Assembly: GCF_021568795.1 (NCBI RefSeq)
Contig: NZ_JAKGUE010000002.1
Coordinates: 153,691-217,690, forward strand
DNA from: Dethiosulfovibrio faecalis
GTDB taxonomy: Bacteria; Synergistota; Synergistia; Synergistales; Dethiosulfovibrionaceae
Length of the DNA stretch: 64,000 nt
Direction: 5' to 3'
This document shows positions 1-8,983 of the stretch, in pieces (position 1 is the first letter of the stretch; each line of letters begins with the position of its first letter). Position numbers and translations under genes: made by a program. Under the pieces are notes generated by a model. The model saw nothing but the letters and a program-made list of their open reading frames with translations. It made no database searches and was not told the origin of the DNA.

Positions 1-1231
1 TGGTTCCTCCTCCTGTGACGACGATGTGACCCGATTGCTCCTTCGGCAGGTTGACCGCGGTTATCTTGCCCTCGGGAATTCCACGTTTTACCGTTTTGTA
101 TATGGTGTCGGTGAAACCCGATATGATCGATCCTCCCAGCATGGAGAGTATGACCACGTTCAGGGTTAGCGAGTATACCTCCTCTCCCAGGACGCCCATG
201 GAGTTGCCTGTCTGTATGAGGACGAAGGCCATCTCCGATATAGGTAGCATTCCCAGGAACAAGGCCAGAGGGATCACCCTGCGATAACCCATTATCCACG
301 ATATTCCGCTCAGTATGGCGCCTTTTCCAATCGTCACGGCCAGGGTAAGCAATAGGACCGTTTGAATATGATCGATAAGGAAAGACGGGTCCATAAGCAT
401 CCCTACCGAGACGAAGAAAAGAAGTCCGAAAAGATCTCTAAGAGGGATCAGCTCCGACAGGGCTTTGTGTCCGTAGTCCGATTCGCTCAGCACGATTCCC
501 GCTACGAAGGCGCCGAAGGCAGACGAGAGGCCTATGGTCGCGGAGAGAGTGCCGATTCCCAGTCCCATGGCCATGACGAAGAGCAAAAAGAGTTCTCTAG
601 ATTCCCATTGGGAAACTTTTCGAAGGGCCCAGGGGACGGCCTTGGTTCCCATGATCGCCATTGTAGCCAGAAAGGCCGCTGCATATCCGGCGGACTTTGC
701 CAGAGGAGCCAATCCGCCACCCTGACTTCCGTGAATGAGGAATATCATTATGGGAATCACACAGAGGTCCTGTACTATGGACATCCCCAGCATGATCCTT
801 CCCGAAAGGGTTCTCTCGTATCCTCTGGAGGTCAGGGTCTTGAGTATGACGGCGGTGCTGGAGGATACCATGGCGGCGGCGAACCAAAGGGCCTGACCTC
901 CCCATCCCTGGACGTCGGCGATGAAGGTGACGTACCCCATGGTTAAGGCCACCTGTATAAGGGTTCCCCCGAAGGCTATGCGGCCTATGGGGCGAAGGTC
1001 TTTGAGAGAGAACTCCAGCCCCAGGGAGAACAAAAGCAAGGTCGCACCTATATCGGCCAGTTTTTCGATGTTGCCCACTTCCGATACCGTGGCTCCTCCG
1101 GTATAGGGGCCTATCAGGATCCCAGCCACAATGTATCCCAATATGAGGGGCTGACGGAGGAACCTTGCTAACGAGCCTCCCAGTAACCCCGCCAGTATTA
1201 CCAGACTGAGGTCGCCGGCGATTCCGCTCAC
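1..1231 (-). CDS. CPA2-family cation:proton antiporter, KefB-like (C-terminus beyond the window)
   Basis: Reading the minus strand gives 410 open codons that run off the window edge. About 380 residues are strongly hydrophobic with roughly a dozen membrane spans and signature stretches such as LGYIVAGILIGPYTGG, LLLFSLGLEFSL and SSAFGAFVAGIVLSES, typical of the Na+/H+ exchanger domain of CPA2 antiporters. The visible end (SGHIVVTGGGT) looks like the first strand and glycine turn of a TrkA-N/RCK nucleotide-binding domain, so the full protein probably senses NAD(H) or a related ligand. The start is a GTG inside TGATGTG, overlapping the end of the upstream phosphatase gene; the ATG two bases earlier is followed at once by a stop. 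Likely role: K+ or Na+ efflux against protons in the inner membrane. The transported ion cannot be told. Confidence 0.85.
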   Translation of the reverse strand, partial: MSGIAGDLSLVILAGLLGGSLARFLRQPLILGYIVAGILIGPYTGGATVSEVGNIEKLADIGATLLLFSLGLEFSLKDLRPIGRIAFGGTLIQVALTMGYVTFIADVQGWGGQALWFAAAMVSSSTAVILKTLTSRGYERTLSGRIMLGMSIVQDLCVIPIMIFLIHGSQGGGLAPLAKSAGYAAAFLATMAIMGTKAVPWALRKVSQWESRELFLLFVMAMGLGIGTLSATIGLSSAFGAFVAGIVLSESDYGHKALSELIPLRDLFGLLFFVSVGMLMDPSFLIDHIQTVLLLTLAVTIGKGAILSGISWIMGYRRVIPLALFLGMLPISEMAFVLIQTGNSMGVLGEEVYSLTLNVVILSMLGGSIISGFTDTIYKTVKRGIPEGKITAVNLPKEQSGHIVVTGGGT

Positions 1232-1232
1232 A

Positions 1233-1871
1233 TCAGTTCCACTCCGATTCGTAGTCGCTCAGATGGTCGGTCCTGTTCAAAGCCATCAGAGAGTAGCCTC
1301 TGCCGTCGTGGACCATCATGGAGATGGAAGCCGTGTCGAAGTGGAGCTTCCAGAACCAGGGATCGCCTATTCCTATACATGAGGAGACAAGGGGTTTCAG
1401 AACGGTCCTGTGGCTTACCAGAACTATGGTTTTTCCTCTGTGAAGATCTACCAGGCTGTCCAGCTTTGCCCTGGATCTTTTCATCACGTCCGTGAGGGGT
1501 TCCATACCGGAAAAAATCAGTTTCTCCGGAGCGTTTAGCCAAAGGTTCCACAGCTCCGGCTCTTCCTCTGCTATCTCGTCTTTTCTCCTGCCCTCCCATG
1601 AGCCAAGGGATATGTTGTTTATCTCGGGGCATTCCACGACGGGGAGGCCGACCTTTCCCGCTATGGCTTGAGCTGTCTGTTTGGCCCTTAGAAGAGGGCT
1701 GGAGTAGATGCGATCGATCGTCAGGTTCTCGACGGCTTTGCCGACCTCCTCTGCCTGTTTCATCCCCCGGGAGTTCAGAGGGAAGTCCTTGTTGCCTCTG
1801 AACATGCCCTCTTTGTTGCCGTCGCATTCACCGTGTCTGACCAGTATCAAAGTGGTTTTTTCGTGGTCCAT
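1233..1871 (-). CDS. histidine phosphatase family protein (phosphoglycerate mutase/CobC-like)
   Basis: 212 residues, usual length for the branch-1 histidine phosphatase fold. The phospho-acceptor motif LVRHGE lies near residue 11, followed by the GMFRGNKDFPLNSRGMKQA stretch; the second catalytic histidine is in VSHRTVLKP near residue 155. The family dephosphorylates small metabolites (alpha-ribazole phosphate, sugar phosphates) or interconverts phosphoglycerate; the substrate cannot be assigned here. The start has a GGAGGG ribosome site and the end overlaps the antiporter start, so the two form an operon running away from hrcA. Confidence 0.85.
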   Translation of the reverse strand: MDHEKTTLILVRHGECDGNKEGMFRGNKDFPLNSRGMKQAEEVGKAVENLTIDRIYSSPLLRAKQTAQAIAGKVGLPVVECPEINNISLGSWEGRRKDEIAEEEPELWNLWLNAPEKLIFSGMEPLTDVMKRSRAKLDSLVDLHRGKTIVLVSHRTVLKPLVSSCIGIGDPWFWKLHFDTASISMMVHDGRGYSLMALNRTDHLSDYESEWN

Positions 1872-1909
1872 ACATATCCCTCCAGTGATATTGTCTTTAA
1901 TCCCCGTAG

Positions 1910-1915
1910 ATTATA
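1910..1915 (-). promoter_or_regulatory. candidate -10 box for the phosphatase/antiporter operon
   Basis: The minus strand carries a perfect TATAAT about 40 bases upstream of the phosphatase start. No good -35 hexamer is present at the usual distance, so this is a weak or activated promoter call. It is back-to-back with the hrcA promoter. Confidence 0.4.
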
Positions 1916-1957
1916 GTCGCCCTAGAGTAAAAATACGTGGTTTTAGTCTGACCAGTA

Positions 1958-1986
1958 TTGACAATCAGGCGTTGGGTTGGTACTCT
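1958..1986 (+). promoter_or_regulatory. sigma-70-type promoter of the hrcA operon
   Basis: A consensus TTGACA (1958-1963) is followed after exactly 17 bases by TACTCT (1981-1986). Transcription would start near 1993, immediately before the CIRCE operator. Confidence 0.75.
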
Positions 1987-2005
1987 ACTGCTTGTGAATC
2001 GTCGA

Positions 2006-2032
2006 TTAGCACTCACCTGCATAGAGTGCTAG
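2006..2032 (+). promoter_or_regulatory. CIRCE operator (HrcA binding site)
   Basis: TTAGCACTC, nine bases, then GAGTGCTAG: eight of nine positions of each arm agree with the CIRCE inverted repeat (TTAGCACTC-N9-GAGTGCTAA), with only the last base differing. It sits just downstream of the predicted start point and 19 bases before hrcA. HrcA repressor bound here blocks the operon at normal temperature and is released when GroE is occupied by unfolded protein. Confidence 0.95.
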
Positions 2033-2051
2033 TATCCTTGGAGGGGATGCC

Positions 2052-3089
2052 ATGCTCACGGAACGCCAGCTGGAGATAGTCCTATCCGTCGTGTACGAGT
2101 ATATCTCGACTGGGGAGCCTGTCGGATCCAGGACTATATCCAAAAAGTACATCAAGGGATGTAGCGCCGCTACCGTGAGAAACGAGATGGCGGACCTTGA
2201 GGACATGGGGTATCTATTTCAACCCCATACCTCGGCGGGAAGGATACCGACCCCCTCTTCCTATAGGATCTACGTGAACTCGATAATGCACAGAAGGAGG
2301 ATGGCCCCTCCGGGACTGGAATCCTGGGTGAGGACGGTCAAGAGACAGAGAAACAGCGTTGAGGCGGCTTTGTCCAAGGTGTCCCGTCTTCTGGGGCAGG
2401 TCACCAGCTATATCGGGGTGGCTGCGATCACCGTCGTGGACGAACAGAAACTTCATAAAGTGGACTTCGTCCGTCTGGAGGACGGATCGGTCCTGTTCCT
2501 GGTGGTCCTGGAGGGGGGAGCCATCCGCCACAGGAGGATCGCCCTTGGAGGCGACCTGGATCAGAAGGCGCTGGACGAGCTTGCCCTGGTTGTAAACAGG
2601 GCGGCGTCGGGAAAATCCTGGAGCAAGGTAAGAGACGCTCTTTACGGTTATATATCGGCACAGCTGGAGGAGTACTGGGGAGCCTGCCGGTCGGCTTTGG
2701 AACGGCTGGACTCCATGTTGGCTCAGGAGTCCTACCACATGAGCACCGGGGGAATGAGCCAGATTTTCAACGTTCCCGATTTTGCCGATCTCGGAAGGCT
2801 TCAGGCTCTTCTGGCTCTGGTGGAGGAGGAGAGCGAGCTGGTCGGCATGATCAAAGCCTGTTCTACCGATGAGGGAGTCCGGGTGATCATAGGAAACGAA
2901 AATGCCCTCGAGCCCATGAGGGATTGCTCAGTGGTGATGGCTTCGGCCAACAGCGGTTCAGGCAGGTCCGTGGTGGGGCTAATCGGACCTATGAGGATGA
3001 ACTACGAGCATTCCATCGCCGTTTTAGAGGCCGTCCTGGACGGACTTGGCGACGATGATTTCGGTATAGACGATATGGAGGAGGAATGA
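2052..3089 (+). CDS. hrcA: heat-inducible transcription repressor HrcA
   Basis: 345 residues, normal family length. The N-terminal winged helix (about 1-75) shows LTERQLEIVLSVVYEYISTG and VGSRTISKKY; the dimerisation/GAF-like body ends with the characteristic GPMRMNYEHSIAVLEAVLDGL segment. GGAGGGG lies seven bases before the ATG. First gene of hrcA-grpE-dnaK-dnaJ; the operator upstream makes it autoregulated. The stop overlaps the grpE start (ATGA). Confidence 0.97.
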   Translation: MLTERQLEIVLSVVYEYISTGEPVGSRTISKKYIKGCSAATVRNEMADLEDMGYLFQPHTSAGRIPTPSSYRIYVNSIMHRRRMAPPGLESWVRTVKRQRNSVEAALSKVSRLLGQVTSYIGVAAITVVDEQKLHKVDFVRLEDGSVLFLVVLEGGAIRHRRIALGGDLDQKALDELALVVNRAASGKSWSKVRDALYGYISAQLEEYWGACRSALERLDSMLAQESYHMSTGGMSQIFNVPDFADLGRLQALLALVEEESELVGMIKACSTDEGVRVIIGNENALEPMRDCSVVMASANSGSGRSVVGLIGPMRMNYEHSIAVLEAVLDGLGDDDFGIDDMEEE

Positions 3090-3664
3090 CCGCCATGGAA
3101 GAGATTAAAGATCTTCATGACGAGGAAAGCCGAGAGATTCATGACGAGGCGGCCTGCGAGGTTGAGCTGGAAGGCGAGGATCCTTCGACCGAGATAACCG
3201 ATCTGGAATCCAGGATAGAGGAACTGGAGGAGGATAGGGATCGATTCAAGGAGCTGGCCGCCAGAGCCCAGGCGGATCTCATCAACTATCGCACCAGGAT
3301 GGAACGGGAGATGAACAGGACCAAGGAACTGGCCTGCGAGAGAAGCGCTCTCGAGATGTTTCCCGTTTTGGACAATCTGGACAGGGTCCTTCAGGTGAAG
3401 GACGGATCCGATCTAGCCACGGTGGTCGAGGGTATCCGGATGGTTCGCAAGCAGTTCTTAAGTGCCCTCGATGCGTTGGGTGTCGAGACAGTAGAGTCCG
3501 TCGGGAAGCCCTTCTCTCCACAGTATCATGAGGCCATCGGAATGGTGGAGGTCGAGAACGAGGACCAGGACGGGGTTGTTATGGACGAGTTTCAGACCGG
3601 TTACGTCCTGGCGGGAAAGGTCATTCGTCCCGCCAAGGTAAGAGTAGGATCCCACAAAGGATAA
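3086..3664 (+). CDS. grpE: nucleotide exchange factor GrpE
   Basis: 192 residues. An acidic N-terminus is followed by a long coiled coil (about 35-95, with AARAQADLINYRTRMERE) and the C-terminal beta domain containing VGKPFSPQYHEAIGMVE and GYVLAGKVIRPAKVRV. It releases ADP from DnaK and acts as a thermosensor. ATG 3086 overlaps the hrcA stop, but GGAGGAGG at 3077-3084 is better placed for the ATG at 3095 (MEEIKDL); the protein may be three residues shorter. Confidence 0.95.
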   Translation: MTAMEEIKDLHDEESREIHDEAACEVELEGEDPSTEITDLESRIEELEEDRDRFKELAARAQADLINYRTRMEREMNRTKELACERSALEMFPVLDNLDRVLQVKDGSDLATVVEGIRMVRKQFLSALDALGVETVESVGKPFSPQYHEAIGMVEVENEDQDGVVMDEFQTGYVLAGKVIRPAKVRVGSHKG

Positions 3665-3670
3665 ACAAGC

Positions 3671-3684
3671 CCCCGAAAACGGGG
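3671..3684 (+). other. small hairpin between grpE and dnaK
   Basis: CCCCG-AAAA-CGGGG forms a five-pair stem with a tetraloop in the 50-base gap before dnaK. There is no T-run, so it is not a terminator. It may be an mRNA processing or stability element that sets relative dnaK output (inference). Confidence 0.4.
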
Positions 3685-3714
3685 AATTCCAAGTATCGAT
3701 AGAGGTGACTTGTT

Positions 3715-5532
3715 ATGGCAAAAGTAGTAGGAATAGACCTGGGAACGACCAACAGCTGTATCGCGGTTAAGGAAGGCGACAACGTAACGATCATCCCCAA
3801 CTCGGAGGGAGCCAGGACCACCCCTTCCGTGGTGGCTTTCACCAAAGAGGGAGAGAGACTGGTCGGTCAGCTCGCCAAGAGGCAGGCCATCGTCAACTCG
3901 GACAACACGGTGATGTCCATCAAGAGGCATATGGGGACCGACTACACCGTTTCCGCCGGAGGGAAAAAATACACCCCTCAGGAGATCTCCGCGATGATCC
4001 TTCAGAAGATGAAGAGGGACGCCGAGGAGTATCTTGGAGAGGACGTCAAGCAGGCGGTCATAACCGTGCCTGCCTATTTCACCGATGCTCAGAGACAGGC
4101 CACCAAGGATGCCGGAGCCATCGCCGGTCTTGAGGTGCTTCGTATCATCAACGAACCCACCGCCGCGAGCCTGGCCTATGGCATGAACAAACAGGGAGAG
4201 GCCAAGCTTCTGGTGTTTGATCTCGGGGGAGGAACCTTCGACGTATCCGTCCTTGACGTTGGAGACGGCGTGTTCGAGGTGTTGGCAACCCACGGGGATA
4301 ATCAGCTCGGAGGAGACGACTGGGATATGGCAGTAGTCGACTGGATGGTAGCCGAGTTCAAGAAGTCCGAGGGGATCGACCTTTCCTCCGACAAGATGGC
4401 CCTCCAGAGGCTTCGCGAGGCAGCGGAGAAGGCGAAGATAGAGCTTTCCTCCATGCCGGAGACCTCCATATCGCTGCCCTTCATCACTGCCAATGAGACG
4501 GGGCCCAAACACATGGAGCTCTCTCTATCCAGGGCGAAGTTCGAGGAGATAACCTCCGATCTTCTGTCTCGAGTTGTAGGGCCGGTCAAGAGGGCTTTGG
4601 AAGACAGCGATCTCGACGCTGCGTCCATAGACAAGGTCCTTCTTGTCGGAGGTTCCACCAGGATGCCTATGGTTCAGAGGAAGATAAAAGAGCTTCTCGA
4701 CAAGGATCCTACCAAGGGGATAAACCCCGACGAGTGCGTCGCCGCCGGTGCCGCCATTCAGGGATCGATCATGAGCGGCGACTCGGACAAGAACATAGTT
4801 CTCGTCGACGTTACCCCTCTTTCCCTCGGCATCGAGACTTTAGGTGGCGTCTGCACCAGGATAATAGAGAGGAACACCGCTATCCCCGTGACCAAGAGCC
4901 AGATATTCACCACCGCCGCGGACGGGCAGACCCAGGTGGAGATAAAGGTACTTCAGGGGGAAAGATCTATGGCGGCGGACAACGTGGTTCTGGGAACCTT
5001 CGTCCTGGACGGGATTCCCTCCTCTCCCAGAGGTGTTCCTCAGGTGGAGGTGTCCTTCAACATAGACGTCAACGGCATACTCAACGTCAAGGCCACCGAC
5101 AAGGGAACGGGCAAGGAACAGCACATAACCATACAGTCCTCCAATCTCAGCAAGGACGACATCGACAGGATGAAAAAAGAGGCTGAGGCCAACGAGAGCG
5201 CCGACGCCAAGAAAAAGGCTTACATAGAGGCGAAGAACGAGGCGGATACCCTGGTCTACAGGACCGAAAAACTCATCTCCGACCTAGGCGATAAGATAAC
5301 CGCCGAGGAAAAGGGGGCCATTCAGTCCAAGATAGACGACGTCAAGAAGGCCCTGGAGGGAGAGGATCCCTCCGCTATAGAGTCGGCCTGTTCAGCTCTC
5401 AACGAAGAGGTCCAGAAGTTCTCCACCAGGCTCTACCAGCAGGCGGGTGAACAGCCCGGCGAGGGACAGCAGGCCGAGGGTGGACCGTCCGGAGCTTCGG
5501 ACGAGACGGTGGACGCAGAGTTCACCGAATAG
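3715..5532 (+). CDS. dnaK: molecular chaperone DnaK (Hsp70)
   Basis: 605 residues, near the length of the Firmicutes proteins. The ATPase domain starts with [14 protein letters not shown] and carries [29 protein letters not shown] and [17 protein letters not shown]; the interdomain linker is [12 protein letters not shown] near residue 365. The beta substrate-binding domain and helical lid follow, and the tail ends DAEFTE. Cytosolic ATP-driven foldase working with the adjacent GrpE and DnaJ. Preceded by GAGGTG. Confidence 0.99.
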   Translation: MAKVVGIDLGTTNSCIAVKEGDNVTIIPNSEGARTTPSVVAFTKEGERLVGQLAKRQAIVNSDNTVMSIKRHMGTDYTVSAGGKKYTPQEISAMILQKMKRDAEEYLGEDVKQAVITVPAYFTDAQRQATKDAGAIAGLEVLRIINEPTAASLAYGMNKQGEAKLLVFDLGGGTFDVSVLDVGDGVFEVLATHGDNQLGGDDWDMAVVDWMVAEFKKSEGIDLSSDKMALQRLREAAEKAKIELSSMPETSISLPFITANETGPKHMELSLSRAKFEEITSDLLSRVVGPVKRALEDSDLDAASIDKVLLVGGSTRMPMVQRKIKELLDKDPTKGINPDECVAAGAAIQGSIMSGDSDKNIVLVDVTPLSLGIETLGGVCTRIIERNTAIPVTKSQIFTTAADGQTQVEIKVLQGERSMAADNVVLGTFVLDGIPSSPRGVPQVEVSFNIDVNGILNVKATDKGTGKEQHITIQSSNLSKDDIDRMKKEAEANESADAKKKAYIEAKNEADTLVYRTEKLISDLGDKITAEEKGAIQSKIDDVKKALEGEDPSAIESACSALNEEVQKFSTRLYQQAGEQPGEGQQAEGGPSGASDETVDAEFTE

Positions 5533-5551
5533 TCCGGAGGAGAGGAAGTAG

Positions 5552-6685
5552 ATGGCGGCCGGAACGGGACGCGATTACTACGAGATCCTCGGCGTCTCCC
5601 GGGAGGCCTCGGCGGATGAGATAAAGAAGGCCTACCGCCGTCTGGTCAGGCAGTACCATCCCGACGCCAACCCGGGAAACTCGGAGGCGGAGGCCAAGTT
5701 CAAGGAGGTCAGCGAGGCCTACGAGGTTCTCAGCGACTCCAAGAAGAGGGCCCAGTACGACCAATTCGGCCACGTAGGCGAGGGAGGCAATCCCTTCGGA
5801 GACATGGGCGGAATGGGGGATATCTTCGGCGACCTTTTCGACAATATGTTCGGCGGAGGTTTCGGAAGAGGAGGAGCCCGCAGGGACGGTCCCAGAAGGG
5901 GGGCGGACCTAGAGATGGAGCTTGTGATCACCCTGGAGGAGGCGGCCTTGGGAATCACCAAGGATGTCTCGATCCCCAGATGGGAGACCTGTAGCCACTG
6001 CGACGGAAAGGGAGCCGAGCCCGGGTCGGAGGTCCGTACCTGCGAGACCTGTCATGGATCTGGACAGGTCCGAAGGAAAACCCAGACCCTGTTCGGTCAG
6101 GCCGTTACCGTGGGGACCTGTCCCGACTGCGGCGGTTCCGGCAAGGTCTTCGAGAAAAAATGCCACGAGTGCGGCGGTCAGGGCCGTGTCCGTAAAAAGA
6201 GGGATCTAAAGGTCAACGTCCAGGCCGGGGTGGACAGAGGCACGAGGCTCAGGGTCCCCGGTTCCGGGGAGGCCGGTCAGAACGGTGGTCCCCCCGGAGA
6301 TCTGTATCTGGTGATAGACGTCCTGCCTCACGAGGATTTTGAGCGTGACGGAATGGACCTTCATCGCAGGCTTCCTCTGCCCTTCCCCCTTGCGGCTTTG
6401 GGAGGAGACGTTACCGTCTCGACCTTGATAGACGGAGATAAAAAAGTTACGGTCTTCCCCGGAACGGAGCCAGGAGAGGTGTTGAGGGTAAGGGGTTGCG
6501 GTATGCCCAGCCTTCGTAATACATCCAGAAGAGGGGACCTCTTCCTCCACACGACCGTGGAGGTTCCGAAGAAACTCACCGATCGCCAGAGAGGTCTGAT
6601 AGAGGCTCTTGCATCGGAGATGGAAGTCGATGTCGAGACCGACGGCGGAGGCGTTTTCGAAAAATTGAAAGGGCTATTCAGTTAG
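5552..6685 (+). CDS. dnaJ: chaperone DnaJ (class A J-protein)
   Basis: 377 residues with full class A architecture: J domain (about 7-72, HPD in [10 protein letters not shown]), a Gly/Phe-rich segment (about 80-115), four CxxCxGxG zinc motifs ([32 protein letters not shown]) and the C-terminal substrate-binding domains. It delivers clients to DnaK and stimulates its ATPase. Twenty bases downstream of dnaK, followed by a strong terminator. Confidence 0.99.
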   Translation: MAAGTGRDYYEILGVSREASADEIKKAYRRLVRQYHPDANPGNSEAEAKFKEVSEAYEVLSDSKKRAQYDQFGHVGEGGNPFGDMGGMGDIFGDLFDNMFGGGFGRGGARRDGPRRGADLEMELVITLEEAALGITKDVSIPRWETCSHCDGKGAEPGSEVRTCETCHGSGQVRRKTQTLFGQAVTVGTCPDCGGSGKVFEKKCHECGGQGRVRKKRDLKVNVQAGVDRGTRLRVPGSGEAGQNGGPPGDLYLVIDVLPHEDFERDGMDLHRRLPLPFPLAALGGDVTVSTLIDGDKKVTVFPGTEPGEVLRVRGCGMPSLRNTSRRGDLFLHTTVEVPKKLTDRQRGLIEALASEMEVDVETDGGGVFEKLKGLFS

Positions 6686-6694
6686 CCTGTTCTA

Positions 6695-6724
6695 ACGAGG
6701 AGGATATCCCTCCTCGTTTTTTTT
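6695..6724 (+). terminator. intrinsic terminator after dnaJ
   Basis: ACGAGGAGG and CCTCCTCGT form a nine-pair stem around a five-base loop, followed by a run of eight T. It closes the heat-shock operon. Confidence 0.93.
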
Positions 6725-6732
6725 GGCGCTCT

Positions 6733-6741
6733 TGTTATAAT
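6733..6741 (+). promoter_or_regulatory. extended -10 promoter for prmA and downstream genes
   Basis: TGTTATAAT (6733-6741) is a perfect TATAAT with an upstream TGn extension, nine bases past the dnaJ terminator. No good -35 is present, as is common for extended -10 promoters. It places the transcript start near 6748, which rules out translation from an ATG at 6744. Confidence 0.65.
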
Positions 6742-6821
6742 AGATGGCGACGGTGCCGAAGGGCACTGATCTTGTGGCTGACGGAGCCTGGCCGTTCCAG
6801 AGGCACTGCGGAGGGATTTTT

Positions 6822-7688
6822 ATGACTGAGACCGATAGCTACTGGTGGTATATAACCCTGAAAGGACCTGCTGGGCAGGGAGAGGTTCTTCAATCTCTTG
6901 CCGAGGCCTCCGGCTGTATCGGATCGGAAGAGGACGATAAACCTTCTGCCGTCGAGCTTCGAGCCTATTACAGGAGTAACTACGATCTGGGACACTGGAT
7001 GGAACAGTTGACTCCCTTGATGTCCGAGTGGCCCGAGGTCTCCGTCTACGATATGGGAAGACTGGAGAACCGTCAGTGGCACGCCCTCTCGCTGGAGGCG
7101 TTCCCCCCTCTCAACATAGGGGAGAGGTTCGTCGTACTGGCTCCCTGGCACAGGGGCAAGGAGCCGGAGGGAAGGATACCTCTGTACATAAACCCCGGAA
7201 GCGCCTTCGGAACCGGCTATCACGAGAGTACCCAGAACGTTCTGTCACTGATGGAGAAATACCTCTCCCACGAGGCCGCTGTGGCCGATATCGGCTGCGG
7301 TTCTGGCATACTTTCCATCGCGGCGGCCAAGCTGGGAGCCGGGGTTGTTTACGCCAGAGATCTCGATCCTGCCGTCATGGATGAAGTTCGCTCCAACCTC
7401 GAACTTAACGATCTCGGCGACGTGCCGGTTTACGTGGAGGAAGGCGATCTGCTAAACGGTTTCGATAAGGTGGTGGACCTGCTCGTCGCCAATATCCTTC
7501 TTGAACCTCTGCTCAAGATGGTCCCTCAGGTTCCGGAGGCGATAGGCGATGCCGGGATCGCCATATTCTCGGGGCTTACTGTCAGGGAGAGGGATACCTT
7601 CGTATCCGCTTTGTCCCGTTCGGGGCTGACTGTTGTCGAGGAGGTCTCCAGCGACGACTGGCTGGGGTTGGCGGTGAAGAAGAGGTGA
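6822..7688 (+). CDS. prmA: ribosomal protein L11 methyltransferase PrmA
   Basis: 288 residues from the ATG with GGAGGG six bases upstream. The SAM-binding domain shows INPGSAFGTGYHESTQ, VADIGCGSGILSIAAAKLGA and DLLVANILLEPL, the PrmA set. It trimethylates ribosomal protein L11. It follows dnaJ as in many Firmicutes, but its own promoter and the terminator before it separate the two transcripts. The stop overlaps the GTG of mtaB. Confidence 0.9.
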   Translation: MTETDSYWWYITLKGPAGQGEVLQSLAEASGCIGSEEDDKPSAVELRAYYRSNYDLGHWMEQLTPLMSEWPEVSVYDMGRLENRQWHALSLEAFPPLNIGERFVVLAPWHRGKEPEGRIPLYINPGSAFGTGYHESTQNVLSLMEKYLSHEAAVADIGCGSGILSIAAAKLGAGVVYARDLDPAVMDEVRSNLELNDLGDVPVYVEEGDLLNGFDKVVDLLVANILLEPLLKMVPQVPEAIGDAGIAIFSGLTVRERDTFVSALSRSGLTVVEEVSSDDWLGLAVKKR

Positions 7689-8983
7689 CGGCTTTTTCCG
7701 TTCGAATAAAGGCACTGGGCTGTCGGACGAACCTCTACGAGGCCGATGCCATAGCCTCGGCCTTCACGAGAGCGGGATGCAGTATCACGGAAGGAAACGA
7801 TTGGGATGCCGCCGTGCTGGTGTCCTGCTCCGTAACGGCCGAGGCGGACAGAAAATCGAGACAGATCGTCCGGAGGTTCAGGCGGGCTTCTCCGGAAGGA
7901 CTGGTCGTTGCCACCGGCTGCTGGGCCCAGGGAATCTCGGACGATGAGGCAAAGGCTCTTGGGGTGGATCTGCTGGTGGGGAACAGGAGAAAGGACGAGG
8001 TCGTTCCTTTGGTGATGGAGACCTTGAGAGGCGGAGTTCCCCATGGAATCATGGAGACGGTCGCAACCTCGTCTCGTTGGGAGTCTCTCTTTCTTGACAG
8101 GCCCAGCTTGACTACAAGGGCGTTCCTGAAGGTTCAGGATGGCTGTGATCACTTTTGCAGTTACTGCATAATCCCATTCTTGAGGGGGAGGCCCGTAAGT
8201 CGTCCTCTGGACGATCTGGAAAGGGAGGTCCGATCGGTGGTCGGATCCGGATGTCCGGAGATCGTCCTGACCGGGGTTCATCTCGGCCTTTATGGCAGGG
8301 AAGGAGGTCCAGGGCTGGCGGATCTGCTGAGAGCGGTCGGAGCGATAGACGGGGTTAAACGTATCCGTTTCGGATCTCTCGAGCCATTTTCCGTGGGAGA
8401 CGACCTGTTGGACGCCATGGCCGAGATCGAATCCTTCTGTCCTCATCTCCATCTGCCCCTCCAGAGCGGGGACGATAGGGTCCTAAACGCCATGGGAAGA
8501 GGGCACACAGCAGGTGAATACCTGAGTCTGCTAGACAGAATAAGGTCCGCCATGGGAGAGGATGTCCACATATCGACGGATATTCTGGTGGGTTTCCCCG
8601 GAGAGGACGATCGAGCCTTTGCCAACACCCTATCGGTTCTGGACCTGGGCGGTATAGGGCGTATCCACAGCTTCCCCTATTCTCCCAGGAAGGGAACGAA
8701 GGCGGCCTCTTTGCAGGACAGACCTCCCAGATCGATCGCAGAGGAAAGATGCAAAACGGTGATAGAAAAAGGCAGGGAACTGCTAGGCCGTTACGTATCC
8801 CGCTGGATAGGCAGGGAGGAGTCTCTGTTGGTGGAGGAGGTCTCCGAGGGTAGGATCTCGGGCTATACGTCCCATTTCATAAGGTTGTCCGCCCTGGGAT
8901 ACGGGGAGGTAGATGATATAGTTCGGTGCAGGATCACTGGTATGGCCGATGGAGAGCTCCGAGGAGAGGTGATCTTTCCGTGA
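7685..8983 (+). CDS. mtaB: tRNA t6A37 methylthiotransferase MtaB (radical SAM)
   Basis: 432 residues. The N-terminal MTTase domain has the Fe-S cysteines in LGCRTNLYEADA, VSCSVTAEAD and ATGCWAQ; the radical SAM CxxxCxxC is CDHFCSYC near residue 156; a TRAM-type RNA-binding tail occupies about 370-432. MtaB adds a methylthio group to t6A at position 37 of tRNA. The start is GTG, overlapping prmA; the stop overlaps the next GTG. MiaB is less likely given the dnaJ-prmA-mtaB order shared with Bacillus and Clostridium. Confidence 0.88.
   Translation: MTAFSVRIKALGCRTNLYEADAIASAFTRAGCSITEGNDWDAAVLVSCSVTAEADRKSRQIVRRFRRASPEGLVVATGCWAQGISDDEAKALGVDLLVGNRRKDEVVPLVMETLRGGVPHGIMETVATSSRWESLFLDRPSLTTRAFLKVQDGCDHFCSYCIIPFLRGRPVSRPLDDLEREVRSVVGSGCPEIVLTGVHLGLYGREGGPGLADLLRAVGAIDGVKRIRFGSLEPFSVGDDLLDAMAEIESFCPHLHLPLQSGDDRVLNAMGRGHTAGEYLSLLDRIRSAMGEDVHISTDILVGFPGEDDRAFANTLSVLDLGGIGRIHSFPYSPRKGTKAASLQDRPPRSIAEERCKTVIEKGRELLGRYVSRWIGREESLLVEEVSEGRISGYTSHFIRLSALGYGEVDDIVRCRITGMADGELRGEVIFP

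Noticed and set aside
362..946. 194-codon plus-strand frame across the antiporter gene
   Set aside because: Lies opposite the transmembrane antiporter reading frame and encodes a polar Gly/His/Ser-rich sequence without recognisable domains.
3601..4512. 303-codon open frame antisense to dnaK
   Set aside because: Antisense shadow of a highly conserved gene; no motif and no start signal.
6744..6821. 26-codon N-terminal extension of prmA
   Set aside because: The ATG lies three bases after the -10 box, lacks a ribosome site, and the family start matches 6822.
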